Source of the DNA: Akebia trifoliata
Lineage: Eukaryota; Streptophyta; Magnoliopsida; Ranunculales; Lardizabalaceae
Assembly: GCA_017979445.1 (NCBI GenBank)
Contig: CM030719.1
Location: 1,335,217-1,399,216 of the forward strand
Length of the DNA: 64,000 nt
Reading direction: 5' to 3'
Below the pieces are notes generated by a model, which made no database searches, had not been told where the DNA came from, and was given only the letters and a program-made list of their open reading frames with translations. This document shows positions 1-10,935 of the stretch, piece after piece; position 1 is the first letter of the stretch; every line of letters begins with the position of its first letter. The translations under genes and the position numbers were made by a program.

Positions 1-496
1 AGAATATTCTCATGATTTTCTATTTTGGACAGTTTAAGGAATACTTGCAGGTGGAGTTTCTAAATTGATTTCAGGTCATGGAGCTAATTAGGACTTTTTC
101 AAACCCTCCCATATTTTGTGGAATTCAAAGAAGAATCATGTGATAATTGGGATAATTTTTAGTTATGGGATTTGGTTGGAAAATCCAACATGAATTGATG
201 ATGATAATTGGACTGTGACTTTAACCGTAATCTTTATATGTTGACCATAGGATGATTTTGAATCGTAGTAGAGACCAATCAACTTGATCGGGCGGGTTCA
301 GTGCCTAACATCTTCCGAAACCCGTAATCTGTCCCCTTACCCATATCTTTGATCCGTGGACTGATCGACATCCGTTTGGAGTTATTTATTGTTCCTAGAC
401 CTAAACTAGGTGGCAACTCCCTTCTTTTAAAGTCCCCCATTTAATAAATCAGACCCCTTATCCATTATTTAGTGAAAATGGGTCGAGGTGATTTCA
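1..496 (+). repeat. T1 5' LTR, last 496 bp
   Basis: This stretch aligns base for base with 14902-15396 and ends in CA at 495-496, one base before the primer-binding site. Bases 1-172 are identical to the 3' LTR; all differences by eye lie after 173. The rest of the LTR, about 3.05 kb, should lie left of the window. Confidence 0.93.
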
Positions 497-497
497 G

Positions 498-516
498 TGG
501 CGACTCCACTGGGGAC
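498..516 (+). other. T1 primer-binding site
   Basis: TGGCGACTCCACTGGGGAC starts one base after the LTR. It begins with TGG, the complement of a tRNA CCA end, and primes minus-strand synthesis. Ogre-type elements are reported to use tRNA-Arg; I did not match this site to a specific tRNA. Confidence 0.8.
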
Positions 517-1492
517 TTTAGGGTCAAACTTGACCCGACCCAAGACTATCCTTAGGTTGACCTTTTGCTTCAGTCGACCCAGTTGACTCAATGAGACTCT
601 TAGATTAGGTTAGATTTTATCCTTTTTTTCATTGGGTTGTGATTGGATGTAATCAGTTATTGTACTCGTTGTGATTGGTTTGATGATGGGATGAATGTGA
701 TTTGTATGATTGGATATTCGCGAAAACGCCCCGGGCGCACCTTGTCCCTTTGCACACACTCACGAGCATACATATACATGTTTGCATCACGACATGGCCC
801 TCTAAACCATGTAGCCGGATCCAAGCTAACCCTGTCCTTCGGGACACGGGGGATGACAGTGAACGCTACAACTTCGATACAGTACCTTCGGGTATATTAA
901 ACTAGAGCAGCACGTACTGCTTGACCAAGTGAAACTGGGATAGTATATCGGTGTTCTGGGCTGAAGTAACCTAAGCTTTGTCCTAGCCTAGCTTCAATCA
1001 TATAGTGAACTTAGAACCTTGAACTTAAGTACGGTCCCATTAGGCCACGACTCGGATCGATCAAGGGTGTTCCCGGGTTGCTCTACTTAATTTAACTAAA
1101 AGGTAAGAGGGTGGACCGATCCACACTGTTCAAATTAAACCCGCAACATCGGTCCAACCCAAGGGATAATTGACAAGATGTGTAAACAAAAATTTTGAAC
1201 CCATTGACACGATTGGTAGATCAATCTTTAAATCGATATACTGGTCAATCGAGTTAATTGGTTTAATAAAATGTCAATGAGGTGATATATTATTCTTTTG
1301 AATCCACTGGGTAGAACCGATCCAAATCTGACAATCAAATTTCTCGGGCCCTACCAGCTCTATTCAATGGATCGAACATTCATTTAAATAAAAATGGGTG
1401 AACTATATTAAAGATCGTATCAAACAAAAAAAAAAAAAAAAAAAACTTGGCTTGTTGTTAATGTCAATAATTGAGGGTAGTTATTTGTATAG
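517..1492 (+). other. T1 untranslated leader
   Basis: About 1 kb without a credible ORF; small ORFs at 643-905 overlap on both strands and show no family similarity. It contains a segment ending in GGGTGTTCCCGGGTTG (about 1065-1080) that recurs in the T3 leader near 43299-43314, so it is an old shared part of both leaders. A poly-A run lies at 1425-1444. Confidence 0.6.
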
Positions 1493-2600
1493 ATGACTCA
1501 CGATGAAGTTCAACGATTAATGGATCAAGCTTTAGAAGCATTCACCACTGTGAAGAAGTATAACTTCGGCACATACGGGCTTCATAGTGTATTTTCCCTC
1601 AAATCTGTGGACATCGATTGGAACCTTTTACGTGCCGCGGCCAGTTTTTGGGATCGTAAGTATCATGTCTTTCGTTTTGGTTCAGTTACACTTTGTCCGA
1701 CTCACGAGGATTTTTGTAGTATTATGGGGATAAGCACTCTAGGTCCAATCGCCCACCAATCATTACCATCTCGATATACGGAAGAACACGCAAAAGGATT
1801 ATGAGTCAAACTCAAGAAAGCAAGAAGATTCATCAATCAGGGTTCACTAAATATGCAAAGACTCTTAGAAGCACACCGAACTCCTAAACCTGAACATCCT
1901 GGGGATTTCGCTCCGGAACCTCGCAGGAAGGCCAAAGATTTTACCTTATCTTTGGGAGTATTGTCAGCGTATTTTCTGATTTCTTTCAGGACAGGTTATC
2001 AGTTACCAAACTTCTTTGCAGACATTGCTGGACAACTCAAAAATAAGGCCAACCCGGTCCCTACAATACTCGCTGAAACTTTTGAGGGATTATCAGACAT
2101 GAATGTACAAGGGGAGGCAAGATTCCGAGGAAGCCCACACTTGCTTTATATATGGTTGTGTGTTCGACTCCGTATCGTAGAATTCCCACGAATAAAAAAA
2201 AGCAAATGGGATAAATTCACAGAAAAAAAAGACATTGGTTGATTTTGCATCTGTAAAAGATTGGAAAGATTGACTTTCAAACTTGACTCCCCGAGACATT
2301 AGTTGGAACAGATTGGAATCAAGGATAGGAGAGGGTACCGTGCTAGCTTCAAAAGGATATGATCATGTAAGGCTCACTAGATTGCTAAACACATCTTTTT
2401 ATTATCCAATGATGATACCAAAACAGATGGGACTTCCTTCATGGATCCCAGTGCACCCAAGAAATAGTCATCCCAATAAAGGACTGAACATGCAACTAAT
2501 GGAACATATAGTTACAGCTTGGGATCAACGATTATTTGTGAAATTGGAGGACCAGCAAGCATTCAAGAAGCAGAAAAGAAGAGCTGAAGAACGTGTCTAA
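1493..2600 (+). pseudogene. T1 extra ORF1 (DUF7745-like, Ogre ORF1 type), broken
   Basis: The ORF upstream of gag resembles the ORF1 proteins of Ogre/Tat elements (DUF7745-type, related to plant mobile domains). The N-terminal third carries the family pattern FWD near 1650 followed by FRFGSVTLCPTHEDF near 1672-1715. The middle part has a hydrophobic segment (about 1954-1992), and the C-terminal part is basic and ends in a lysine/arginine-rich tail before the stop at 2598. The frame is interrupted by TGA at 1802-1804 and by a frame change near the A-run at 2223-2230. The biochemical role of this protein is unknown. The assignment rests on position and pattern recognition. Confidence 0.72.
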
Positions 2601-2792
2601 AAAAAGTAGGGTCCTAGATCGAGTTGTTTTTATCCTTTATAATAAGAGGAGAGTCTCCTCATATCTTTTGTGTTGAATTTGATTTGTTTCATGCCAAATT
2701 TTCTTTTACGTAAACAAATTCAGAAATTGGTACGAGCTTTAATGCATAAATAAGGTCCAAATTGATAATAAATCACCTCGTCAGACATAAGC

Positions 2793-4622
2793 TTGGCCCA
2801 CACATCCCATCAATTACAAAAGGAGGTAATAATGAAAGAAAATGCTATCAAGAGGGAACGTTTACCAATTATTAATTCACCTTTGATGGGGTTACAGGAT
2901 AATATTGTGCCCAAACTTAAGCGTCCACCACCCAGTTGGGGTCGAGAGTCAGGTCATTTGGGGCGAACGTCAGCACCAAGTGAACCATCAGAAATGGCCT
3001 CCGAATCCGAACTCGTAGAAATCCGCAAGATCTTAGCAGTGTTTGCAATGGACATAAACAGGATCAAGAGCAAGGTAGAAGTGCTAGAACAGATCTCTGA
3101 ATCGACAAGAAACCCCCATGATGATCAGAGGGGAAAAGGACCAGAAGGAAGTACGGCTAGAAATCTGGAAGATGTTTACGAGCTTGATGGAAATGAGGAA
3201 CACTTCCATGAAAATCAGATACTGGCTAACAGGATGACTTAGTTGGAAACAGCCTTAAAAAATATTAAAGGGATTGATGAAATCGCAGCAGGCATCGAGG
3301 CCCCAAATCAGATCCCTAAGATCCGTTTGCCCGAGAAGTTCGTAATGCCAGAAATGGAGAAATTCAATGGAGTGGGTTGTGCAAAAACTCATCTCAATGT
3401 ATATGACACCAATATGCGCACCCGGGGCCTCAGTGATGAACAAATGACATCGTTGTTCCAACGTACTCTATCGGGATCTGCGTTACGATGGTTGATGTCT
3501 CATGATCCAACTGCAATAGGGACATGGGAAAATATGTCAAAGTCGTTCTGGCATCAATACAAATATAGCACCGAGATTAAGACTTCTCGGAGGGACTTGG
3601 AATCGACTAAACAAAAGAATTGGGAAACGTTTACTGACTTCATTGGCCGTTGGAGGGCTAAGGCTGCACAAATGTGGGACAGACCATCAGAAAAGGAACA
3701 GGTGGCAATCACACTGAAAAACCTCACACAAGGGTATGCTCGGCATTTGGTCGCCCAATACCTCCCCACGTTTGAATCTCTGTTACAAGCTGGAAGCCAA
3801 CTCGAAGATGCCTTCGCCTCTGGGATTTTGTCTAACCCTTCTGACAATAAACCCAAGAAGCCCTTTACCAATCTTAAACCTAACATCAGTCATGCCTATA
3901 TAGCCAACACTTCCACTACCGCAGTTCAACCCCCAACGCGAACCAATAATCAGGCAAATTCGGGTAAAGTCCCCTTTCGACAGTTCACGAATCTATGAAT
4001 GACCCTCACCACGGCCTTCCAAAAACTACTGAAGAAAGGGCTTCTCACCCCCCTTCAACCTCGGCCTCTACCAAACCCCCTACCAACTTCGTACAACCCT
4101 GACCTCTTCTGTGAATTCCATCAAAAACCTGGTCATCATACTGATCGGTGTATTACCCTTTGCCACGCCATCCAAAACCTCATTGACGCCAAAAAAATCA
4201 CCATCCCTACCCCAACACCACCAAACGTTACCACCAATCCACTACCCGTATATCAACCTCCTCTTACCCTGAATATGGTATCCAAAATCCAATTATCATT
4301 TGACCCAGTCTCCCTCATCCATCCAGTCTACATCAAGCCACCCAGTTACCCCCTCGTCGGAATAGCTTTCACTGACAAGGTCTATGCCACAAACCATGAG
4401 CCATTTAACTTAGCTGAGGACGAGACGTACTGCTTATCCCCACCCCACTACAATAGCCCATCATACACCAGTTACCTCTTGGCACAAATAGTCCCAGAAA
4501 GTGCATCATCCTTAACAGGTGAAGACCTTTATTTATTGGCCGAAAAGGATAAGCCATTTTCACTCTCTTGTGATGAAGTCAGACATGTAACCCGGGGAGG
4601 AAGAGTCTTTAAACCACCATAA
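2793..4622 (+). pseudogene. T1 gag (capsid and nucleocapsid), with in-frame stops
   Basis: This is the structural gag region of a Ty3/gypsy element, which packages the element RNA into cytoplasmic particles. A coiled-coil-like segment precedes a retrotransposon-gag core (about 3330-3830), recognisable by the stretch around W at 3490 and the later WETFTDFIGRWRAKA pattern. A zinc knuckle of the CX2HX7HX3-4C type typical of Tat gag lies at 4110-4154. TAG at 3240, TGA at 3996 and TAA at 4620 interrupt the same frame without shifting it, so the original frame ran on into the protease. The apparent starts after each stop are not real initiation sites. Confidence 0.88.
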
Positions 4623-4646
4623 CTCAATGTTGACAACCCTACAGCC

Positions 4647-6134
4647 TTGGCAAGAAAGGAAAAAGTGAACCATGTTAAGGAAACTATTGAAGAAGACGAC
4701 GCCGTAATAAAACAGTTAAAAAGGGCAGGTGCCAACATTTCAGTTTGGGGTCTACTTATGACTTCCACAGCTCATAAGGAAGCTATTCTCAAAGCATTAA
4801 GCGCAGCCCAAGTTTCACTCGACACTTCCCCAGATCAATTGGCCAACCTAGTAGGAGCAACACATGTTGAGAATAATTTGTCTTTTTCAGACTCAGACCT
4901 CCCGAAAGAAGGACCAAGCCACACGAAGCCGTTGCATATCACAGTTGACTGCAATGGAATGAGAGTTCCTCTAGTCTTGGTAGACAATGGAAGCGCACTA
5001 AATGTTTGTCCTTTGAAGACCGCAACTTGTCTCGGATTTAAGGCAGAAGACTTCAAACCAACTAGCCAAGGTGTCAGAGCTTATGACAATACGAAAAGAG
5101 ATGTATTGGGAACTTTGCACCTACGAATATCCACGGGTATAGCAGACTTCCTTGTGGAATTCCAAGTCTTGGATATCCAGTCATCATTTAACCTATTACT
5201 AGGGAGACCATGGTTACATCAGATGAAAGTCGTACCGTCTACTCTACATTAGAAGATTAAATTCATCAAGGACGGTTTAGTGATCATACTTCATGGAGAC
5301 GCTGAAATCATAAGGATCGTCAATGACATCAAAACTAAAGAAAAGTCGCTACCCGAAATCCAACCCGAACAACGAGAAATACAACTTAGTGGGTTCGAAT
5401 TTGAAAAGATTCATGCCGTCCAATGGGATAACCCTACAAAAGAGTTTGTTCCTATCGATAACACATTCAGTTGTTGTGTGGCTAGTATGTTCAAAGACAT
5501 GAGATTATTCCCGGGTATGGGCTTAGGTCGTAGACAACAAGGGATCAGAACTGCACCGGTCATTCAAGAAGTAGTTGGGACTTTCGGATTAGGGTATGAA
5601 CCTACCAAAGAAGATTGGGCCCGACATTGGAAGATAAGGAGAGACAAGGCAAATGCGAAAAGACAGGGGCATATCGTCGATTTGATTAATATGAAGTCCT
5701 ATCGAAAAACCCTTAATGGGCACTTCGTGAGAGTAGGAGAAGATTTTCCTTACTGTGGTTTCCCAGAACCTTTCATTAACCACCTCACGGGTACTCGTCA
5801 ACCAGGGTTTGAGATCTTCTTCGAGATGAGTTGGCCTGACAAGGAGGAAAATAAGGCATCTAAAGAACTGAAAGAAGCTGACAATTGGCAGATAACCGTC
5901 GATTCACTCAATATCGTCCAAATGTTTCTCGAAGAAGTCAATGTGTCAGTCCTATCAGTCGAAGGTGGTGCTCAAAGCCCACAGTCTGTAATCAAAACCG
6001 CAGTTGGGTCACTTTCTAATTACCATGTAAGGAGTCCTTTGCTTTACGTTGAGTCTAGTCAAGTTAGTCTTGCTGAGTCTGTTGAGTCCACAGTTAGTCC
6101 TGTCACCCCATCCATCTTTAATGAAATAGAATAA
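4647..6134 (+). pseudogene. T1 aspartic protease and following G-patch-like segment
   Basis: In frame with gag. The retropepsin active site reads VDNGSALNVCPL with the catalytic Asp at 4983-4985; Asn in the second position is usual for Tat proteases. A conserved LLLGRPWLH element follows at about 5195-5221. Past the stop at 5250, residues encoded at 5487-5600 fit a G-patch: a glycine-rich PGMGLGRRQQG core and a terminal FGLGY. G-patches bind RNA or nucleic acid-processing factors and also lie after protease in some retroviruses. The remainder up to the TAA at 6132 is a variable linker toward reverse transcriptase. Confidence 0.82.
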
Positions 6135-7648
6135 GTTTCTGATTACCCCGAGCGCAATAATGATTTAACTAATAATCTCACTTCGAATGAGGAATCTTCT
6201 GACGAAGAAACCCCTATCGAACTAATCAAATTACTTGAGCAAAAGAATGAACGTCGGGCTCAACCTGTAATGAAGGAAACAGAACTAGTCAATCTTGGGA
6301 CTAAAGAAAACCCTCAAGAGATTCGAATTGGGGTCACGTTGTCTCCTGAGGAACGCGAGAGAATAGTAAACTTGCTCAGAAAATTCAAAGACGTGTCGCG
6401 TGGTTGTATGAGGACATGCCAAGGGTGAGCACGGACATTGTTCAACATAGGATTCCATTATATCCCAACGCTCGACCAGTAAAGCAGAAACTCCGACATA
6501 TGAAGCCAGAATGGACTTTGAAAATTAAAGAAAAAGTCACCAAGCAGATCAATGCCAGATATTTGGAAGTGGTAGAGTACCCAGAATGGATCGCTAACGT
6601 AGTCCCAGTTCCTAAAAAAGACGGAAAAGTTAGAATGTGCGTGGATTTCAAAGATCTAAACAAGGCAAGTCCAAAAGATAGCTTTCCATTGCCTCACATA
6701 GACGTACTGATCGACAACACTCCAGGACATGCCATGCTCTCATTTATGGATGATTTTTCGGGATACAACCAGATAAAGATAGATCCGCACGACATGCAAA
6801 AAACCTCGTTCATCACCTGATGGGGAACTTTTTGTTATAAGGTCATGCCTTTCGGTCTAAAAAACGCTGGTGCCACATATCAGAGAGCAGCTACGACCTT
6901 ATTGCACGACATGATACACAAGGAAGTTGAGGTTTATGTTGACGACATGATAGTCAAATCTAAGGAACGATCGGGACACGCCGTTGCACTAGAAAAATTT
7001 CTCACAAGGATTCAGAAATATCAGTTACGTCTCAACCCACAGAAATACGTATTCGGGGTGACTTCAGGAAAATTGCTAGGATTTGTGGTCAGTCAAAGAG
7101 GGATCGAAGTGGACCCTGGGAAAATCAAAGCTATACAGGAAATGGTACCACCTAAGACTGAAAAGCAGATTCGAGGATTTTTAGGCAGAATTCAGTATGT
7201 CAGTAGATTCATCGCTCAGCTCACCAATGTATGCGAGCCGATATTCAAACTGCTCAAAAAGAACGAACCGACAGTATGGAATGAACAATGCCAAAAAGCC
7301 TTTGATCAAGTCAAAGAGTATCTCGCGAATCCGCCTATTCTGGTTCCGCCTACCCCGGGTGAACCTCTCCTCATTTACTTGTCAGTCACAGAAGAAGCTA
7401 TGGGATGTATGTTGGCACAATACGACAAAGGCAATCATAAAAAGAGAGCCATCTATTACATCAACAAGAAGATGTTAGAGTACGAACGAAAATATTCAGC
7501 TCTTGAAAAGACCTGCCTAGCATTAGTATGGGCTACTCAAAAGCTTCGGTACTACATGCTCTCCCATTCAGTCATTCTGTTATCCCGTATGGATCCTTTA
7601 AAATATCTTTTTGAAAAGCCGATATTGACAAGAAGGACTGCACGATAG
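6135..7648 (+). pseudogene. T1 reverse transcriptase and first RNase H
   Basis: Frame continues from the protease until about 6395, where a one-base loss moves the reading frame; downstream parts are all in the new frame. The polymerase shows the canonical blocks: a KKDGKVRMCVDFKDLNKASPKD block near 6616-6680, PFGLKNAGATYQR near 6848-6887, and the catalytic YVDD at 6935-6946. TGA at 6818 sits between two of these blocks. The connection and a degraded Ty3-type RNase H follow from about 7300 (EYERKYSALEKTCLALVW near 7480-7533), ending at TAG 7646. It would have copied element RNA into DNA within particles. Confidence 0.92.
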
Positions 7649-7654
7649 TTACTT

Positions 7655-8290
7655 TTGTTATCAAAATTCGATATCACGCATGTTACACAAAAGTCTATTA
7701 AGGGAAGAGCAATAGCAGAGTACTTGGCCGATCATCCCGTAATAGAAGGAATAAGACCTGTCAATCAATTCCCATATGAAAATATCCTAAATCTCGAAGA
7801 AGAAGCACGAGACCAAGTATGGCAACTATACTTCGATGGAGCTGCAAATCAAAATGGGTATGGAATAGGGGCGGTTTTGTTATCTCCCGAAAGATGCCAC
7901 ATTCCAATCGCCATTAAACTAGCCTTCTCTAATACGAATAATACAGCTGAATATGAAGCGTGTATCACCGAGCTTGAGGCTGCATTGAATTTGGGCATCA
8001 CAGAAATTGAAGTATTTGGAGATTCGGCCTTGGTCATACATCAATCGTTGGAAGAGTGGAAAACCAAGGATGCGAAACTGAAACCTTATTATGAATATCT
8101 GTTAAATCTGGTGAGGAAATTCAAAACCATTTTGTTTCAACATCTAGCAAGAGAAGATAACAGATTTGCAGACGCCCTAGCTACTCTTTCTTCAATGATC
8201 CATTTACCACCAGGCATGGAACTAAGGCCCATCATAATCAAAATAAAAAATAAACCCGCACATTGCTACCAGGTTGACATCGCTGCTTGA
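7655..8290 (+). pseudogene. T1 second (archaeal-type) RNase H, Tat lineage mark
   Basis: A second RNase H domain follows the first. All four acidic residues are visible: Asp in FDGAA (7835), Glu in AEYEA (7949), Asp in FGDSALV (8021) and Asp in RFADALA (8171). Tat retrotransposons are known to carry such an additional, archaeal-type RNase H, and its presence is the best single argument for the lineage. The domain is uninterrupted, closed by TGA at 8288. It would degrade the RNA strand in RNA:DNA hybrids. Confidence 0.88.
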
Positions 8291-9673
8291 CTCCCTGACG
8301 GAAAGCCATAGTATACTGACATCAAGAAAGTCCTAGAAAAGCAAGAGTTCCCAGTTGAAGCATTTAGGAAAGAACGACAAACTCTGCAGAGATTCACATC
8401 CCAATTCATACTATGCGCAGGGAATTTATATAAGAGATCATATAACGGAATCCATTTGTCTTGTGTCAACGAAAATCAAGCTGAACGGATAATGTCAGAA
8501 TTGCATTCAGGAGATTGTGGACCGCACATGAGTGGGAAAATGCTAACCAAACGAATCATGAGGCAAGGGTATTATTGGCCGACAATAGAAACAGATTGCC
8601 ATCATTTGGTGAAGACCTGCCATAAGTGTCAAATACACGCTAACCTCATACACGTTCCTCCATCTCAGCTAGTTGGTTTGACTTCTCCATGGCCGTTCTC
8701 TGTTTGGGGAATTGATATAATTGGCAAAATCACACCTAAAGCATCGAATGGACATGAGTACATCCTAGTGGCCATTGATTACTTCACAAAATGGGTAGAA
8801 GCCGCTTCGTACGCCGTTCTCACCGCATCCAAAGTTGCCAAGTTCATCTAAGCACATATTATCAATCGATATGGGGTACCTTCTGAACTGATTTCTGATA
8901 ATGGGTCACATTTCAAAACTGAAGTCATTACACTGTGTTCAAAATTCAAGATCCGACATCACAAATCATCTCCCTACCATCCTCAAACTAATGTAGCAGT
9001 GGAAGCAGCCAACAAGAATCTCAAGACGATTATCAGGAAAATGTGTCAATCGCACAGGGATTGGTCTGAAAAATTACCATTTGCGCTCTGGGCGTACCAC
9101 ACTTCAATACGATCCTCCACTGGAGCCACCCCGTATTCACTTGTATACGGAATGGAAGCTGTCTTACCAGTCGAAATGGAAATCCCTTCCCTCGGGATCC
9201 TAATAGAAAGTCAATTATCAGAAGCAGACTGGGTCCGTCATCGGTATGAAGAGCTACATTTAATTGATGGAAAACGACTAAGAGCCATGTACCACGTGCA
9301 AGCTTATCAAAGAAGAGTCGCTCGGGCGTTTGATAAAAGAGTTAAAGTTCGTGACTTGCAAATTGAGGATCTAGTACTTAAAGAGAATCGAGCACCCATT
9401 TTCGATCCTAGAGGCAAATTCAAGCCCAATTGGGGAGGCCCCTTCATCATTAAAGAGGTACTGCCTGGGAAAGCTGTCAGACTTCAAGATCACGATGGTG
9501 TTGAATTACCAGAACCGACGAACCTTGACCAGATCAAACGGTACTACATCCAAAGAGGCCATCTTTGGCCGAACCAAGTTTCCTATTACCCAGTTAAATA
9601 TCTCCCTTCTCAGCCCCTCGTAGCCTTTTTCGAAAAAATAATAAGTGAAAATCTTGCCTGTTTTCTTTCTTAG
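8291..9673 (+). pseudogene. T1 integrase
   Basis: Inserts the cDNA into chromosomal DNA. The N-terminal zinc-binding HHCC region is seen around 8500-8632, ending with CHKC. The catalytic core has Asp in GIDIIG (8714), Asp in SDNGSHF (8897) and Glu in VEAANKN (9002). The C-terminal part carries the GPFIIKEVLPGKAVRLQD block near 9436-9490, usual in this family. TAA at 8849 interrupts the core; the final stop is TAG 9671-9673. The Gly expected two residues before the catalytic Glu region is replaced by Val, a further sign of decay. Confidence 0.9.
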
Positions 9674-10069
9674 CCTGATCATCCAACCTAGGGGAGGGAA
9701 TGTAATTCGAACTACATTTTGGTCTGATCCCAAAATTTTGGGGTACGTAGGCAACCTGAAAAGTTACTTCAGGCCCGACCACTTCAAAATAAAAAAAAAT
9801 AGATTCCCCCACAAAGAAAAAAATTGAAAAAAGAAAAAAAAAATCAAAAAAGGATATTGTCAAAATGGGGAAGAAAATTCAAAGAAAAAAAATGCCACAC
9901 AATGAGCATTTGGTTTTGAGCCTCAAAATTCCTTTCTTTTATGCCTAGTCCTAAGCTTACCTATGAAAGTCCTCATAAGTATCGTGCGAAAAGTCAAGGA
10001 AGGAAACAAAGCGTGATCAGACAGTAACTCCAGAAGTTCAAAAAGGAAGAAAAGGGAAAATAAAGCCTG
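9674..10069 (+). other. T1 post-pol region with conserved TACGTAGGCAAC block
   Basis: Non-coding. A block at about 9720-9782 contains CCCAAAATTTTGGG (a perfect 14-bp palindrome), then GGGTACGTAGGCAACCTG and an inverted CCTGAA/TTCAGG pair. The same block follows integrase in T3 (about 45051-45112), and AGTAGGCAACCTG occurs in the T2 LTR near 49109. A-rich runs fill the rest. Confidence 0.65.
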
Positions 10070-10272
10070 CTAAGTTGAAAATCCGAGAGGACGACTTAGG
10101 CAAAAATCAAGGCAAGCTCGCGATGTTGAAAATCCGAAAGGACGGCTTTGGCAACAATTAGAGCAAAAGAAAAAGAAAAATTGTAAGCTCGCTAGATCGA
10201 AAACTTGAAAAGGCGATCTAGGCAAAAGCTAGAGCATGCTCGCTAGATTGAAAACCTGAAAAGGCAATCTAG
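10070..10272 (+). repeat. T1 four-hairpin cluster after pol
   Basis: Four spaced units share a loop of the type AAAANNTGAAAAGG and a trailing GGCAAAA. Stems: CTAAGTTG with CGACTTAG (10070-10099), a decayed unit near 10122-10150, CTAGATCG with CGATCTAG (10192-10221), and CTAGATTG with CAATCTAG (10243-10272). The stems differ in sequence yet pair. T3 has the same four at 45402-45595. No function is known to me. Confidence 0.75.
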
Positions 10273-10935
10273 GCAAAAATTAGAGCAATCAAAAAATAAA
10301 AGAAAATCTTCGTTGAGTTGAAAAGTAAGGCGAATTAGAGCATCAGAAGTCTGAACGGACCAAGCCTCTATTCTCAGCTCAAACCAAGCAATGACTCAGA
10401 AACCACATGTATCTTGTCTACGATTGATCTGAACAATTCTATGTTCCTAAGCGAACCAAAATGAGAAGAATGTGATCTCCAAAATGAATCTCAAGAGTGG
10501 AAACTTGGTTCCAACAGTTGAGCCCGACTCATAATCTCCAATAAAGTTGAAATTAAGAGTAAACCCTTATTGCACTTGTGGTAATCTAAGACTTCTAATT
10601 TTTACATTGAGGGGTATTCCTTCTTCTTTAGAAGTATATTTCCCCCTACACTAGGGGCAGTTCCTTTTTTCAAACATGTTCAATTATCCTCAGTATAACA
10701 CCCCCCATCAAACTAGGGGCATTTTTTGAAGCTAAGTCAATTTTGACCCCAAAAGATAAGGTTCACTCTAAATTAAAGGTTACCTTCTTGATAACATTTT
10801 TTTTAAACCCCCGGGGTTCAAAGAAAGTTAAAACGTTGACTGGACCTTCATAAAATTCAACTTTTTGAAAGTGTTGTTTTGCCTGCAATAATTCATTACT
10901 CTTCCACCTCGAGTATGTAGAGTAAGACATTCAGA
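10273..10935 (+). other. T1 spacer between hairpins and tandem array
   Basis: No ORF or recognisable gene. It includes two short stretches with CTAGGGGCA or ACTAGGGGCA (about 10650 and 10712) that also appear as TTAGGGGCAT in T3 near 45968. Confidence 0.5.
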
